DNA from: an uncultured Eubacterium sp.
Lineage (GTDB): Bacteria > Bacillota > Clostridia > Lachnospirales > Lachnospiraceae
NCBI GenBank assembly: GCA_947090545.1
Contig: CAMUPC010000010.1
Location: 1-40,617 of the forward strand
DNA: 40,617 nt
Direction of reading: 5' to 3'
The notes under the pieces are model-generated. The model was given only the letters and a program-made list of their open reading frames with translations. It did not search any database and was not told the DNA's origin. Of this stretch, positions 9,127-19,100 are shown piece by piece. Every line of letters starts with the position of its first letter. Position 1 is the stretch's first letter. The translations under genes and the position numbers were made by a program.

Positions 9127-10263
9127 TCACAATCCAGCCGTCAAGCACTTCCCATCCTTAATCACCAACTGCACATCCAGCGAATCATCCAGCAGCACAA
9201 GATCCGCCTTCTTTCCAGCCTCAATCGACCCCCTCTCATCAAACACACCCAGCCGTTTTGCAGGATTCACCGTAGCGCAGGCAATCACTGTCTCCAGCGG
9301 CAGCTCCATCTGCGTAACAGCCGTTTTCAGGCACTCCATCAAATTAGAAGCCGAGCCTGCAATCGCCCCATTCGAGGCGAGGGCAGCACGTTTATTTTTA
9401 ACACAAACATCCAGCCCGCCCAGCGTATAGTTTCCATCCGGCATTCCCGCAGCGCGCATACTGTCACTGATCAGCACAATGCGTTCAGCCCCTAGCATCC
9501 GAAACGTAGCGCGTACAACAGACGGATGGATATGGACGCCGTCGCAGATTAACTCCGCGTATACGTGCGGGCTGTCGCAGACAGCGCCGATAACGCCCGG
9601 CTCCCTGTGGGTAAACGCAGGCATGGCGTTGTATAAGTGTACGGCATGGTCGGCACCCGCATGGAACGCTGCCATAGCCGTAGGATAATCCGCGTTTGTG
9701 TGCGCTAAGGAAACGTGCACGTCATCCTTTAACTGTGCAATAAACGGAATAAAATCAGGATTGTCCTCCGGCGCAATACCGATAAATTTTACCAGCCCCT
9801 GCGAAGCCTCGATAAATTCCCGCGCCGTTTCCACGCTGCATGGTACCATATGCTTTGGGTCCTGCGCGCCTTTTTTGACACTGCTGATAAACGGGCCTTC
9901 CATATTGATGCCAAGCAGGTCAGCGCCATTGCCGCCGCGCTTTTTATATTCGGCCGCGGTGCGCAGGATGCGCATCAGCTCCTGGTTTGGCAGCGTCATG
10001 GTGGCAGGACACATTCCGGTAATGCCGGCGTTTGCCTCGTATTGTGCGATTCGTTCCAAAGACTTTAGCGTGCCGTCGCACACATCCTCTCCTGCGCAGC
10101 CGTGAAAGTGCAGGTCAATAAGTCCCGGGATGGCACAGCATCCTTTGGCGTCTATGACGGCTTGCTCGTTGGTATACCGGGAGAACACACCGTCCTGGAT
10201 ATGGATTTCGCCTTTTTGAAATACCTGTCTTTCGGTGTAGATCCATACATTTTTAATAATCAT
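9127..10263 (-). CDS. nagA: N-acetylglucosamine-6-phosphate deacetylase
   Basis: A 378-residue amidohydrolase that removes acetate from GlcNAc-6-phosphate to give glucosamine-6-phosphate. Family marks are the metal-binding LHFHG (His52 and His54), NMEGPFIS, HLYNAMPAF and VLISDSMRAAGMPDG with the catalytic aspartate. The start at 10263 has AAGGAGG upstream and overlaps the end of rpiR by 11 bases, so translation is probably coupled; an in-frame ATG at 10284 lacks such a site. It is the last gene of the sialic acid operon and supplies the deacetylation step after NanE. nagB is not in the window. The last 100 coding bases are C-poor. Confidence 0.95.
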   Translation of the reverse strand: MIIKNVWIYTERQVFQKGEIHIQDGVFSRYTNEQAVIDAKGCCAIPGLIDLHFHGCAGEDVCDGTLKSLERIAQYEANAGITGMCPATMTLPNQELMRILRTAAEYKKRGGNGADLLGINMEGPFISSVKKGAQDPKHMVPCSVETAREFIEASQGLVKFIGIAPEDNPDFIPFIAQLKDDVHVSLAHTNADYPTAMAAFHAGADHAVHLYNAMPAFTHREPGVIGAVCDSPHVYAELICDGVHIHPSVVRATFRMLGAERIVLISDSMRAAGMPDGNYTLGGLDVCVKNKRAALASNGAIAGSASNLMECLKTAVTQMELPLETVIACATVNPAKRLGVFDERGSIEAGKKADLVLLDDSLDVQLVIKDGKCLTAGL

Positions 10264-11107
10264 AAGCTTCCTCCTTAGTTTCATGCTTTGCGCGGCTGTT
10301 AGACAGAGCCTCCAGCGTGTTGTGGTGCAGGCTGTCCTTGGTTCGTTTGTCCAGTTCGCTGTAGCATGAATAAATAATATCCAGGATAATTAAAATCGGA
10401 AATTGGGGAGAGATCACATGTCCCTGGTTTAAATGTGCAAGCGAAGGCACCTGTACGACTTCCGTGCAGTATTCAAAGAGCTTATCCTCGCTGCGTGCGG
10501 TAATCAGTACGGTCTTTGCCCCGCGCCTGTGGGATTCCCGCAGCAGGTAGAGCACATCTTCCGTCTCGCTGCTGATGCTGATGCCGAACACAAGGCTTTT
10601 CTTGCCCTGAAAGACAGCCCTCATACGGATTAAATCGTTGTCCCGCAGAGAATCGATGTTGACGCCGACACGCATAAACCGCATTTCCATCTCAGCGGCA
10701 GCATGGCCGGAGCTGCCCCGCCCGCACGCAAGCACCCGTTCTGCCGTGCTTAAATAGTGCGCGATGCGGGAGATCTGCTCTTCATCGACAAGCTGGTAGG
10801 TCTTATTCAGCAGCTCCTGGTAAGTATTTAAAATCATTCTCGTATTTCCGGTCATGGAATCGCTCTCTGCCATAAAGGTCATTTCGTACTGGTACATAAA
10901 TTCCCGGTAGCCCCGATACCCGCATTTTTGGGCAAACCTGGACAGGGAGGCTTCAGACACATAGAGCCTGTCAGCAACAGCCTTTGAGGAAAAGTCCACC
11001 TTTGCCTGGTTATGAATAAAAAAATCTGCAATGCTTTTTTCCACAGCCGTAAGCTTGTCATAATTGCGTTCTATCACAGGCACGACTGATTTAATATAAT
11101 ATTCCAT
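10253..11107 (-). CDS. RpiR-family regulator of the sialic acid operon
   Basis: A helix-turn-helix plus SIS-domain regulator (284 residues from this start). The N-domain reads LTAVEKSIADFFIHN then VADRLYVSEASLSRFAQKCG; the SIS domain includes ERVLACGRGSSGHAA and SLVFGISISSETEDV. In Firmicutes nan operons such regulators sense N-acetylmannosamine-6-phosphate or GlcNAc-6-phosphate, which is the likely ligand here by inference. A start at 11107 is preferred because AAAGAGG sits six bases upstream. An ATG at 11161 inside the preceding kinase gene would add 18 residues without a clear ribosome binding site. It is unrelated in close sequence to the RpiR of the PTS locus. Confidence 0.88.
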   Translation of the reverse strand: MEYYIKSVVPVIERNYDKLTAVEKSIADFFIHNQAKVDFSSKAVADRLYVSEASLSRFAQKCGYRGYREFMYQYEMTFMAESDSMTGNTRMILNTYQELLNKTYQLVDEEQISRIAHYLSTAERVLACGRGSSGHAAAEMEMRFMRVGVNIDSLRDNDLIRMRAVFQGKKSLVFGISISSETEDVLYLLRESHRRGAKTVLITARSEDKLFEYCTEVVQVPSLAHLNQGHVISPQFPILIILDIIYSCYSELDKRTKDSLHHNTLEALSNSRAKHETKEEAYDY

Positions 11108-11145
11108 ATGATCGACCTCTTTCAGCAGCCAGTACAGCTTGTTTA

Positions 11146-12033
11146 TCAATTCGGATGACATGCTTTAAAATGATAAAATGCGCCGAGCATTCCAGCGTGG
11201 TTTTTATGCTTCGCGAATCGGATGTGCAGGGCGGACGACATGTGTTCTATCAGATAGGATCTGGCTGCTTTTTCGATCCTGGCTGACAGATAATCAGCCT
11301 GTGCCATAATGCCGCCGCCAAGCACGATCATTTTCGGGTTCAGCACGTAGCACAGGTTGGCGATGCCAAGCCCCAGGGCGTCTGTCATTTCATCAATGGC
11401 ATGGATACAGGCAGTGTCCCCGCGGGATGCTTCTTCAAAGATGCGCAGCCCGTTCCACTCGCCTGCCGGTTCATGCTTTCTTTCGGCTACGCGCCTGCAC
11501 AGGCTGCTGGCAGAGCCAAGCGTCTGGAAGTCGCTGCCCCGCATATGCAGATAGCCGACCTCGCAGGCGCTGTAGGAAACGCCGTGGTAGACCTGCCCGC
11601 CCGTTACAAGGCATCCGCCGATGCCTGTCCCGATGGTCAGCATCAGCATCGGGTCACAGCCGCAGCCTGCACCGGACAGGTATTCCGCAAGCCCGGCGCA
11701 GTTGACATCGTTTTCCACCTCACAGGGGATCTGGAACTGCTTTTCCAGAGGCTCTTTTAAGCAGATCCCTGTGTATCTTGGAATCAAAGGCGCCGCGTAC
11801 AGGATCGTTCCTTTTTTTGTATCCACCATCCCGGCAGTCGAGATGCAGATGCCGGATATCGTGTGTTCCATACAGAACTGTCCGACGATTTTGATTGCCT
11901 TTACTAAAATGGATGGCCCGCCCTTATGTGCCTCTGTCGGCATCTCTTCATGGACCAGGATTTCTCCGTCCTCGCCAATGACGCCATACTTGATGGCAGT
12001 TCCTCCAATATCAATACTAACATATTTTTTCAT
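11146..12033 (-). CDS. nanK: ROK-family sugar kinase, probable N-acetylmannosamine kinase
   Basis: A 295-residue ROK kinase with the ATP-binding start VSIDIGGTAIKYGVI, the catalytic region CEVENDVNCAGLAEYL, TIGTGIGGCLV and the C-terminal VLGGGIMAQ. Position between nanQ and the nan regulator suggests it phosphorylates N-acetylmannosamine made by NanA. The usual ROK zinc site (E-x-G-H followed by CxCGxxGC) is absent: the segment reads CEVGYLHM with no cysteine cluster, a variation also seen in some Firmicutes ROK kinases. Glucokinase-like activity on other sugars cannot be excluded from sequence alone. Confidence 0.85.
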   Translation of the reverse strand: MKKYVSIDIGGTAIKYGVIGEDGEILVHEEMPTEAHKGGPSILVKAIKIVGQFCMEHTISGICISTAGMVDTKKGTILYAAPLIPRYTGICLKEPLEKQFQIPCEVENDVNCAGLAEYLSGAGCGCDPMLMLTIGTGIGGCLVTGGQVYHGVSYSACEVGYLHMRGSDFQTLGSASSLCRRVAERKHEPAGEWNGLRIFEEASRGDTACIHAIDEMTDALGLGIANLCYVLNPKMIVLGGGIMAQADYLSARIEKAARSYLIEHMSSALHIRFAKHKNHAGMLGAFYHFKACHPN

Positions 12034-12059
12034 GTTTATACCTGCTATCTAGTTTTTTT

Positions 12060-12524
12060 TCAAAAATTGGCTGTGTGGTATTTGATTTTAAAGATTGCTT
12101 TTTTAATCGTCTCCGGTTCTGTGACCTGCAAAGCCGTCTGGTGGCAGTCGTTCGGGTAACAGATTAAAAAGTCGCCTTTCTGTAAAATCGCGGAGCTGGT
12201 GCTGATGCCTTCTAACGGCAGGAAATCGTCCTGCTCCTGATATTCGCCTTGTTTCATATTTTGGATAAAATTGACGTTGATCATTTCTGTGCCGCAAAGC
12301 ATCAGGTGCAGGTCAAGATACTGCCGGTGCGCTTCCCAGACACGGTTTTGCGGCATCGTCGTTGTATACTGCACAATATTGACAAACAGGCGCTTTCCGT
12401 CGATCTCGTAGGTGCCGTCTTTTAGTGCCGACAGGTCGTGGCTTGCCGCGAAGGAAAAGCATTCCAGGATCTCCCGTGATAAAAATGTATATTCGTTTAA
12501 GTTTTGTATATTTCCAAAGATCAT
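12060..12524 (-). CDS. nanQ: YhcH/YjgK/YiaL (DUF386) protein, probable sialic acid anomerase
   Basis: A 154-residue cupin-like protein of the YhcH/YjgK/YiaL family. Typical features are the start MIFGNIQNLNEY, the WEAHRQYLDLHLMLCGTE stretch with metal-ligand histidines, and a C-terminal FLICYPNDCHQTAL. Family members in nan operons (E. coli NanQ) speed the interconversion of alpha- and beta-N-acetylneuraminate so that NanA receives the right anomer. The place between the transporter and kinase genes, with short gaps on both sides, fits this role. Confidence 0.85.
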   Translation of the reverse strand: MIFGNIQNLNEYTFLSREILECFSFAASHDLSALKDGTYEIDGKRLFVNIVQYTTTMPQNRVWEAHRQYLDLHLMLCGTEMINVNFIQNMKQGEYQEQDDFLPLEGISTSSAILQKGDFLICYPNDCHQTALQVTEPETIKKAIFKIKYHTANF

Positions 12525-12557
12525 AAAAATCTCCTTTCTGTTTGCGTAAGCACGGGC

Positions 12558-14060
12558 TTAGTGATAAATCGTCGTATTTGGCGCCGGCTTGGAGTGGTCT
12601 CCGGTGATATTTCTGGAGAGGATGCTTGCCGGGATGCCGACCACGAGTGATACGGCAATCGAAATAATGGAATACGACCAGATCGAAACAGCGCCTGGCG
12701 GGGCGACATATTTGATCCCGATCATGACTACAGATGCCGCGGCAAAGGCAAGCGCCGCGCCGAAGGCGTTTGCTGTTTTGGTAAACGCGCCCAGGATAAA
12801 GGTGCCGATTAAGATGCCAAGCACCAGCCCCATAAATCCGTTAAACCATTCATAGGCAGATTTGACGCCGCCATTTGCCAGCACGATCGAAACGGCGATC
12901 GCGAAGATGCCGACCACGAGCGATACATACTGTCCGATTTTTGTCTGTTTTTCCATGCTCAGCTCTTTTTTGCTGACGCGCGCCTGGATATCCAGCGTCC
13001 AGCTTGCCGCCACAGAGTTAAGCCCGGTCGACAGTGTAGACTGCGATGCTGCGTAGATGGCGGCTAACAGCAGCCCGGTGACGCCCACAGGCAGCTCAAA
13101 GGCGATATAAGAAGCAAAGATCTGGTCCTGCGCGGCGGCAGGCGGCAGCGCGTTCTGCTGGTAAAAAACATACAGCCCCGTGCCGATCAGATAAAAGACC
13201 GTAGCGATAAAAATAGACAGGGCGCCGTTGGTAAGCATCATTTTGTTAAGCTGCTTCGTATCGGTCGTTGTCGTAAAGCGCTGTACAATATCCTGGCTGG
13301 ATACATAAGAGCCCATCGTATTAAAACCGGCGCCGACAATCATCAAAAATACGCTGTCTTTTAACAGGTTCGGGCTGAAAATCGGCTCGCCGGGTGCAAG
13401 GAATTTGCCTTCGTTGTAAAATGCGCCAAGCAGCGCCCCAAAGCCGCCCTGCGTATGTGCCAGCAAAAACAGCAGCGCGATCGTAACGCCGATTAACAGG
13501 ACGGAGCCCTGAATAAAATCAGTCCATAATACGGATTTTAACCCGCCGGTATAAGAATAGATAATTGCGATGATCCCCATAATGACAATCAAAAGATTTA
13601 CATTGATTCCAGTCAGGTTTGCCAGTACCATGCATGGCAGGTACATAATAATGGACATACGGCCGATCTGGTAGATAATAAACATGATGGCGCCTAATAC
13701 GCGAAGCCCGCGGCTTTCAAAGCGCAGCTCCAGATAGTGGTAGGCAGTGTCGATGCCAAGCTTGCTGTAGATCGGCAGGAAAAAGCGGATCGTAAACGGG
13801 ATCGCAAGGAGCATTCCAAGCTGTGCAAACCACATAATCCATGTCCCTGCGTAAGAATTGCCGGCAAGGGATAAAAAGGAGATCGGGCTTAACAAGGTTG
13901 CAAAGATCGATACGGAGGTGACCCACCAGGGGATCGATCCGTCCCCTTTAAAATATTCCTTGCCTTTCATTTCTTTTTTTGCAAAATGAAGCCCTGCAAA
14001 CAGTACTGCGGCAAGATAGACGATTAAAATAATAAGATCAATAGTTGTAAAACCCTGCAT
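12558..14060 (-). CDS. Sodium:solute symporter (SSS family), probable sialic acid transporter
   Basis: A 500-residue membrane protein with about 13 transmembrane segments of the SSS family. Recognisable regions include the first helix IDLIILIVYLAAVLFAGL, GDGSIPWWVTSVSIFATLLS and YTGGLKSVLWTDFIQGSVLL. Sodium-coupled SSS proteins carry sialic acid in several bacteria, and the nan context makes this the likely substrate. The start has GAGGAGG. It is separated from upstream nanA by 134 bp that contain a strong inverted repeat, unlike the tight spacing elsewhere in the operon. Confidence 0.88.
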   Translation of the reverse strand: MQGFTTIDLIILIVYLAAVLFAGLHFAKKEMKGKEYFKGDGSIPWWVTSVSIFATLLSPISFLSLAGNSYAGTWIMWFAQLGMLLAIPFTIRFFLPIYSKLGIDTAYHYLELRFESRGLRVLGAIMFIIYQIGRMSIIMYLPCMVLANLTGINVNLLIVIMGIIAIIYSYTGGLKSVLWTDFIQGSVLLIGVTIALLFLLAHTQGGFGALLGAFYNEGKFLAPGEPIFSPNLLKDSVFLMIVGAGFNTMGSYVSSQDIVQRFTTTTDTKQLNKMMLTNGALSIFIATVFYLIGTGLYVFYQQNALPPAAAQDQIFASYIAFELPVGVTGLLLAAIYAASQSTLSTGLNSVAASWTLDIQARVSKKELSMEKQTKIGQYVSLVVGIFAIAVSIVLANGGVKSAYEWFNGFMGLVLGILIGTFILGAFTKTANAFGAALAFAAASVVMIGIKYVAPPGAVSIWSYSIISIAVSLVVGIPASILSRNITGDHSKPAPNTTIYH

Positions 14061-14112
14061 ACGTTATCCTCCTCATTTGCAAATAACGAATCTTGTACTG
14101 CGGTAGACAGGG

Positions 14113-14170
14113 CGTGCCTGAAAAGGTTGAAAGGGAAATATTTCCTGGGGAGAACGCGGGTTCAGGCACG
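14113..14170 (-). promoter_or_regulatory. Intercistronic inverted repeat between nanA and the transporter gene
   Basis: CGTGCCTGAA (14113-14122) is perfectly complementary to TTCAGGCACG (14161-14170), and the loop contains the 12-bp palindrome GGAAATATTTCC (14134-14145). There is no T-run, so this is not a classical terminator. It could stabilise or process the polycistronic mRNA, or hold a regulator. Confidence 0.5.
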
Positions 14171-14194
14171 TTCCTGGCTATGGCAGCTTCCTGC

Positions 14195-15115
14195 TTAACG
14201 CAGATAAGTTTCTTTTGCTGAACGAATCATAAAAGCAGCTTCTTCTGCGATGAGCATGTCGTCTTCCGTAAGCGCCGGGAGCGGCTTTCTGACGCCTCCT
14301 AAGTCCAGGCCCTCGTTTATGTTAAGGATTGCTTTGATTACGCCGTACATATTTCCATGCGCAGAGCACATTTTGTAAATAATCTCGTTGACAGAATACT
14401 GGATCGCGCGCGCTTTTTCCAGCTCTCCCGTCTTTACGTATTCGTCCATTTTTAAAAACAGCTCCGGCATCGCGCCGTAAGTACCGCCGATGGCACCCTC
14501 GGCTCCGATCACCCTGCCGCTGATAAACTGCTCATCCGGCCCGTTAAAGATGATGTACGAATCGCCTGCTGCCTGCCGGAACATCTGGATATCCTGCACC
14601 GGCATCGAAGAGTTTTTCACGCCGATGACCCGCGGGTTTTCACGCATCCGTTCAAACAGGCTCATCGTCAGGGAAACGCCCGCAAGCTGCGGGATATTGT
14701 AAATAACAAAATCCGTATCCGGCGCTGCGGCGCTGATATCGTTCCAGTACTGTGCAATCGCGTATTCCGGCAGATGGAAATAGATCGGCGGGATTGCGGC
14801 AATTGCGTCAACGTGCAGACTCTGCGCGTGCCTTGCCAATTCCATGCTGTCTTTGGTATTGTTGCAGGCAACGTGTGCAATGACCGTCAGCCTGCCCTTT
14901 GCCTGTGCCATCACTTGTTCCAAAACCAGCTTCTTATCCTCGACGCTCTGGTAGATGCATTCCCCAGAGGAACCATTGACGTATACCCCTTTTACGCCTT
15001 TTTCAACATAGTAGTCTGTCAGCGCCCGAACCCCCTCGGCGCTGATGTTGCCGTCACTGTCGTAACATGCGTAAAACGCAGGAATAATGCCTTTGTACTT
15101 TTCCAGATCTCTCAT
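14195..15115 (-). CDS. nanA: N-acetylneuraminate lyase
   Basis: A 306-residue class I aldolase of the DHDPS/NAL family, cleaving N-acetylneuraminate to N-acetylmannosamine and pyruvate. It has the carboxylate-binding NGSSGEC, the YNIP motif with the catalytic tyrosine and the Schiff-base Lys167 in GVKNSS, close to the E. coli position. The NGSSGE and GVKNSS forms and the operon context favour sialic acid lyase over dihydrodipicolinate synthase. It is the second gene, 36 bp after nanE. Confidence 0.93.
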   Translation of the reverse strand: MRDLEKYKGIIPAFYACYDSDGNISAEGVRALTDYYVEKGVKGVYVNGSSGECIYQSVEDKKLVLEQVMAQAKGRLTVIAHVACNNTKDSMELARHAQSLHVDAIAAIPPIYFHLPEYAIAQYWNDISAAAPDTDFVIYNIPQLAGVSLTMSLFERMRENPRVIGVKNSSMPVQDIQMFRQAAGDSYIIFNGPDEQFISGRVIGAEGAIGGTYGAMPELFLKMDEYVKTGELEKARAIQYSVNEIIYKMCSAHGNMYGVIKAILNINEGLDLGGVRKPLPALTEDDMLIAEEAAFMIRSAKETYLR

Positions 15116-15151
15116 AGTATTCTTCTCCTTTTTCTTTCCTATACTAGCAGC

Positions 15152-15853
15152 CTATGCTTCCAATACCTGTGCGAACGAGCGGGTAATAAGCTGCGGCCTT
15201 GTAATAATCGATCCGACAACGACACAGAACGCCCCCAGTTCAATGACCCTTTTTGCTTTGGAAGGCGTGTCGATATTTCCTTCGGCGATGACTGGATGCG
15301 AGCAGCCCTGAATGATCTGTTTCAGGATCGAAAAATCGTCGGCTTCGATTTTCATGCCCTCACTCTGCGGCGTATAGCCGACCATCGTCGTCCCGATAAA
15401 ATCAAACCCAAGCGCATCCGCGTACAGCGCTTCTTCTACGGTCGAACAGTCCGCCATCCATAGCTGCCCCGGATATGCTTCCTTTAGGCTGTAAAAAAAG
15501 TCCTTAAGCTCCAACTGGTTTGGGCGCAGCCTTCCTGTCGCGTCCAAAGCGATAATCTCAGGATGTACTTCCATCAGCTCCTTGACCTCCTGGATGGTCG
15601 GCGTAATATAGACGCTGCTGTCTGGATAATCGCGCTTTACGATCCCGATAATCGGAAGGCTTACCTGGGACTGGATTTCCAGAATATCTTCTTTGGTGTT
15701 GGCGCGTATTCCGTACGCTCCGCCTTCTTTTGCGGCGCGCGCCATCCTGCCCATGATGAAAGAGGAATGCAGCGGCTCGTTTGGCAGCGCCTGGCAGGAT
15801 ACGACCAGCTTTCCCTTAAGCTGCATTACTTTTTCGTTTGTTTGCTTGTTCAT
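15152..15853 (-). CDS. nanE: N-acetylmannosamine-6-phosphate 2-epimerase
   Basis: A 233-residue (beta/alpha)8 enzyme of the NanE family that converts ManNAc-6-phosphate to GlcNAc-6-phosphate. Family features include [14 protein letters not shown] near the start, [32 protein letters not shown] and [12 protein letters not shown]. It is the first gene of the operon, with an excellent AAGGAGGTGAT ribosome binding site and a well-formed promoter 30 bp upstream. Confidence 0.95.
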   Translation of the reverse strand: MNKQTNEKVMQLKGKLVVSCQALPNEPLHSSFIMGRMARAAKEGGAYGIRANTKEDILEIQSQVSLPIIGIVKRDYPDSSVYITPTIQEVKELMEVHPEIIALDATGRLRPNQLELKDFFYSLKEAYPGQLWMADCSTVEEALYADALGFDFIGTTMVGYTPQSEGMKIEADDFSILKQIIQGCSHPVIAEGNIDTPSKAKRVIELGAFCVVVGSIITRPQLITRSFAQVLEA

Positions 15854-15883
15854 TTTGTAATCACCTCCTTGGCTGTGGTTAAC

Positions 15884-15911
15884 AGTATACCCGTAACAAC
15901 GGGAATTTCAA
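15884..15911 (-). promoter_or_regulatory. nan operon promoter with embedded palindromic operator
   Basis: On the minus strand TTGAAA (15911-15906) and TATACT (15889-15884) are separated by 16 bp. The spacer is almost completely filled by the palindrome CCCGTAACAACGGG (15890-15903, plus strand), arms CCCGT and ACGGG. An operator in this place would block RNA polymerase directly. The RpiR protein encoded in the same operon is the natural candidate repressor. Confidence 0.6.
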
Positions 15912-16042
15912 GCGGTTTGGAAGCTTCTGAAAGTACTTGTCACGATTTTTATTCTGTTGCAGCATTTGCTGAAATTTCTTGCAGTGTTTTAGTGAAAGTA
16001 TACAAAGCTTTTGGTTCTTCTTTCGGAAAAATTTGTAGATAC

Positions 16043-16071
16043 TTGTGTTAGGCGCCTGAATGCAGTATAAT
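16043..16071 (+). promoter_or_regulatory. Promoter of the histidine kinase operon
   Basis: TTGTGT (16043-16048) and TATAAT (16066-16071) are 17 bp apart, 44 bp before the kinase start. The divergent region 15854-16114 therefore serves both the nan operon and the kinase operon. Confidence 0.6.
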
Positions 16072-16114
16072 TTCAGCAGGCAGTTTTATTTGTGTGATTG
16101 AAGGAGAAAAAAAC

Positions 16115-19100
16115 ATGTATCATTGTCAAATAAAGATCTATTTTGCGGGTATTGCGTGCCGTGCCTTTGCACTGATGGAGCAGGCGGCGCCGCTGGAGCA
16201 TTTTACACATACATTTACACAAAGCGACGCGCCGGATGCGGCGCTTGCTGCACATGCCGACGTGATTTTTGCAGGCCTTGCCGGGCTGGACGCGGGGGAA
16301 GCGCTGCAAACGCTGCTTGCCGCAAAGCGTGCGGATGCCGAGCTTATCGTGCTAGCAGAAAGCAGCCAGGAAGAAGAGGTTGGCGCAAGCCTTGCGAAGC
16401 TTATGGACGTATGGACGTATCCGATGTCTGATAAGATGCTCCGGTTTCGTTTTTTGAAATGGCAGCAGGCGTACAAGCTGAGCCGGGACTTCTGGCAGAC
16501 GAGCCAGTACTTGGACGCTACGATCGACCATGTGCCGAACCTTGTCTGGTTTAAGGATAAGAGCGGGATTCATGAAAAGGTCAATGAAAGCTTTTGCAGG
16601 ACGGTCAACAAGACAAAACAGCAGGTGCAGGGAAGGAGCCATGCCTATATCTGGGATGTGGAGGAGGACGACCCGGTCTGCGCGGCATCGGAACAGGAAG
16701 TAATGAGCAGCAGGCAGACACGCGTGGCAGAGGAGCATATCAAGACAGGGGAAGGCATGAGGACGCTGATGACCTACAAATCCCCGCTGTATGACCTGGA
16801 CGGCAGTGTGATGGGGACGGTGGGCGTTGCGATCGATGTGACGAAGGAACGTATTTATGAACAGGAGATCGAGCGCAAAAACCGGACGCTGGAAAAGATC
16901 TTTACGACGCTTGACTGCGGCGTGATGCGCCATTCCCTGGACGGGTCGCAGATTTTAAGCATTAACCGCGCGGCTCTTAGTATCCTGGGCTATGAGTCCC
17001 AGGAAGCGCTGATGGAGGACGGCTTTTTGATGTGCGCGGCGACGATTCTGGAAGAGGACAAGAACAGGCTCTGCCAGAGTATGCAGCGGCTGAAAAAGGA
17101 AGGGGATTCCATCAGCCTGAATTACCGTGTACGGCATAAAAACGGGGATATCCTGCATATAATGTGTAATATTAAGCTGCTGATGGAAAACGGCAGGATG
17201 TTTTACCAGCGCTTCCTTTTGGACTGTACGGCGCAAAAGCAGCAGGAAAAGAAAAAGGAACGGCGGCAGATGGAGCTGGCGCAGGCTTTGACTGTGGATT
17301 ACAGTATTGTCTGCTTTTTCAATCTGAATACGGGCAAGGGCATTCCCATCCGGGGCAGCGATCATGACGGCGGTGCGTTTACGCCGAATGACAACGGCAA
17401 TATTTATTTTCATGAAAGCATGGAACGCTACATACAGACAGTTGTGCATGAGGAAGATAGAGAAAAGCTGCGGCAGTTTGCAAGCGCGCCTTATCTGGTG
17501 CAGGAGCTTGCAAAAGCAAGGATGCAGCATGTGAATTACCGCGCGGTAATTGACGGAGAGGTCTTGTATTACCAGCTTAAGGCGGTACGTACGGGGAAAT
17601 GGGAGAAGCAGCACGGCATGGTGCTCGGCTTTCGCAGCGTGGACGAGGAGATCCGCAGGGAAATGGAGCAGAAAAGCCTGCTGGAAAACGCGCTTTTGCA
17701 GGCAAACCGGGCGAGCAAGGCAAAGAGCGTCTTTTTATCGAATATGTCGCATGATATCCGCACGCCGATGAACGCGATCGTCGGATTTACGGCGCTTGCC
17801 ATGACGCATATCGGGCAGCGCGACCAGGTAGAGGAATACTTAAAAAAGATTATGACGTCCGGCAACCATCTGCTGAGCTTAATCAACGATGTGCTGGATA
17901 TGAGCCGGATTGAGAGCGGCAAGATGCATCTGGATGAAAAGCCGTGCTGCCTGCCGGATATCCTGCATGGGCTGCGCAATATTCTACAGGCGGATATCCA
18001 CGCCAAGCGGCTCGACCTGTATATGGACGCGGTCGATATTACGGACGAGGAGATCTGCTGCGACAAGCTGCGGCTAAACCAGGTGCTGCTGAACCTGTTA
18101 AGCAACGCGGTCAAATATACGGCTGCGGGCGGCATGATCAGTATGCGGATTACGCAAAAGGCAGGGGCGCCGTTTGGATACGCCAAATACGAGTTTACGA
18201 TCCGGGATACGGGCATTGGAATGAGCAAGGAGTTTGTCTCGCATATTTTCGAGCCGTTTGAGCGGGAAAAAAGCAGTACGATCAGCGGTATCCAGGGAAC
18301 CGGGCTTGGGATGGCGATTACGAAAAATATCGTAGACCTGATGAACGGCACGATTACGGTAGAGAGCGAACAGGGCAAAGGGACGGAGGTGTCCGTTGGC
18401 TTTACGTTCCGCCTGCACAGCGGGGCGAAGGAACCGCAGGATATCCCGGACCTTCATAACTGTCGGGCGCTTGTGGTTGACGACGATTTTAATACGTGCG
18501 ACAGTGTGACGTATATGCTTGGGCAGATTGGAATGCGGGCGGAATGGACGCTGTCAGGAAAAGAAGCGCTGCTGCGCACGCACCAGGCAGTGACACGGGG
18601 AGATATTTATACCGTATATGTGATTGACTGGATGCTGCCGGATATGAACGGCATTGAGGTGGCGCGCAGAATCCGCAAGGAGATGGGGGACGAAGTGCCG
18701 ATTATCCTGCTGACGGCATACGACTGGATGGACATTGAGGATGAGGCGAAGGAAGCCGGGATTTCGGCATTTTGCAGCAAGCCGCTGTTTTTATCGGAGC
18801 TTCGGGGGACGCTTCATGATATCGTAAACCAGGAAAGCGCAGAGGAAGCAGGCGAAGAAGAGACGAAAAAGGCACATACCGGGCGTATCCTGCTTGCCGA
18901 GGATAATGAGATCAACCAGGAGATTGCCGCGGCGATCCTGGGAGACGCCGGGTTTACGACAGAGATTGCCGGAAACGGGCAGATGGCAGTGGAGATGCTC
19001 AAAAATTCCGCGCCGGGGTACTACCGCCTGATCCTGATGGATGTGCAGATGCCGGTGATGGACGGCTATACGGCGACCAAGCAGATCCGCGCGCTTGCCG

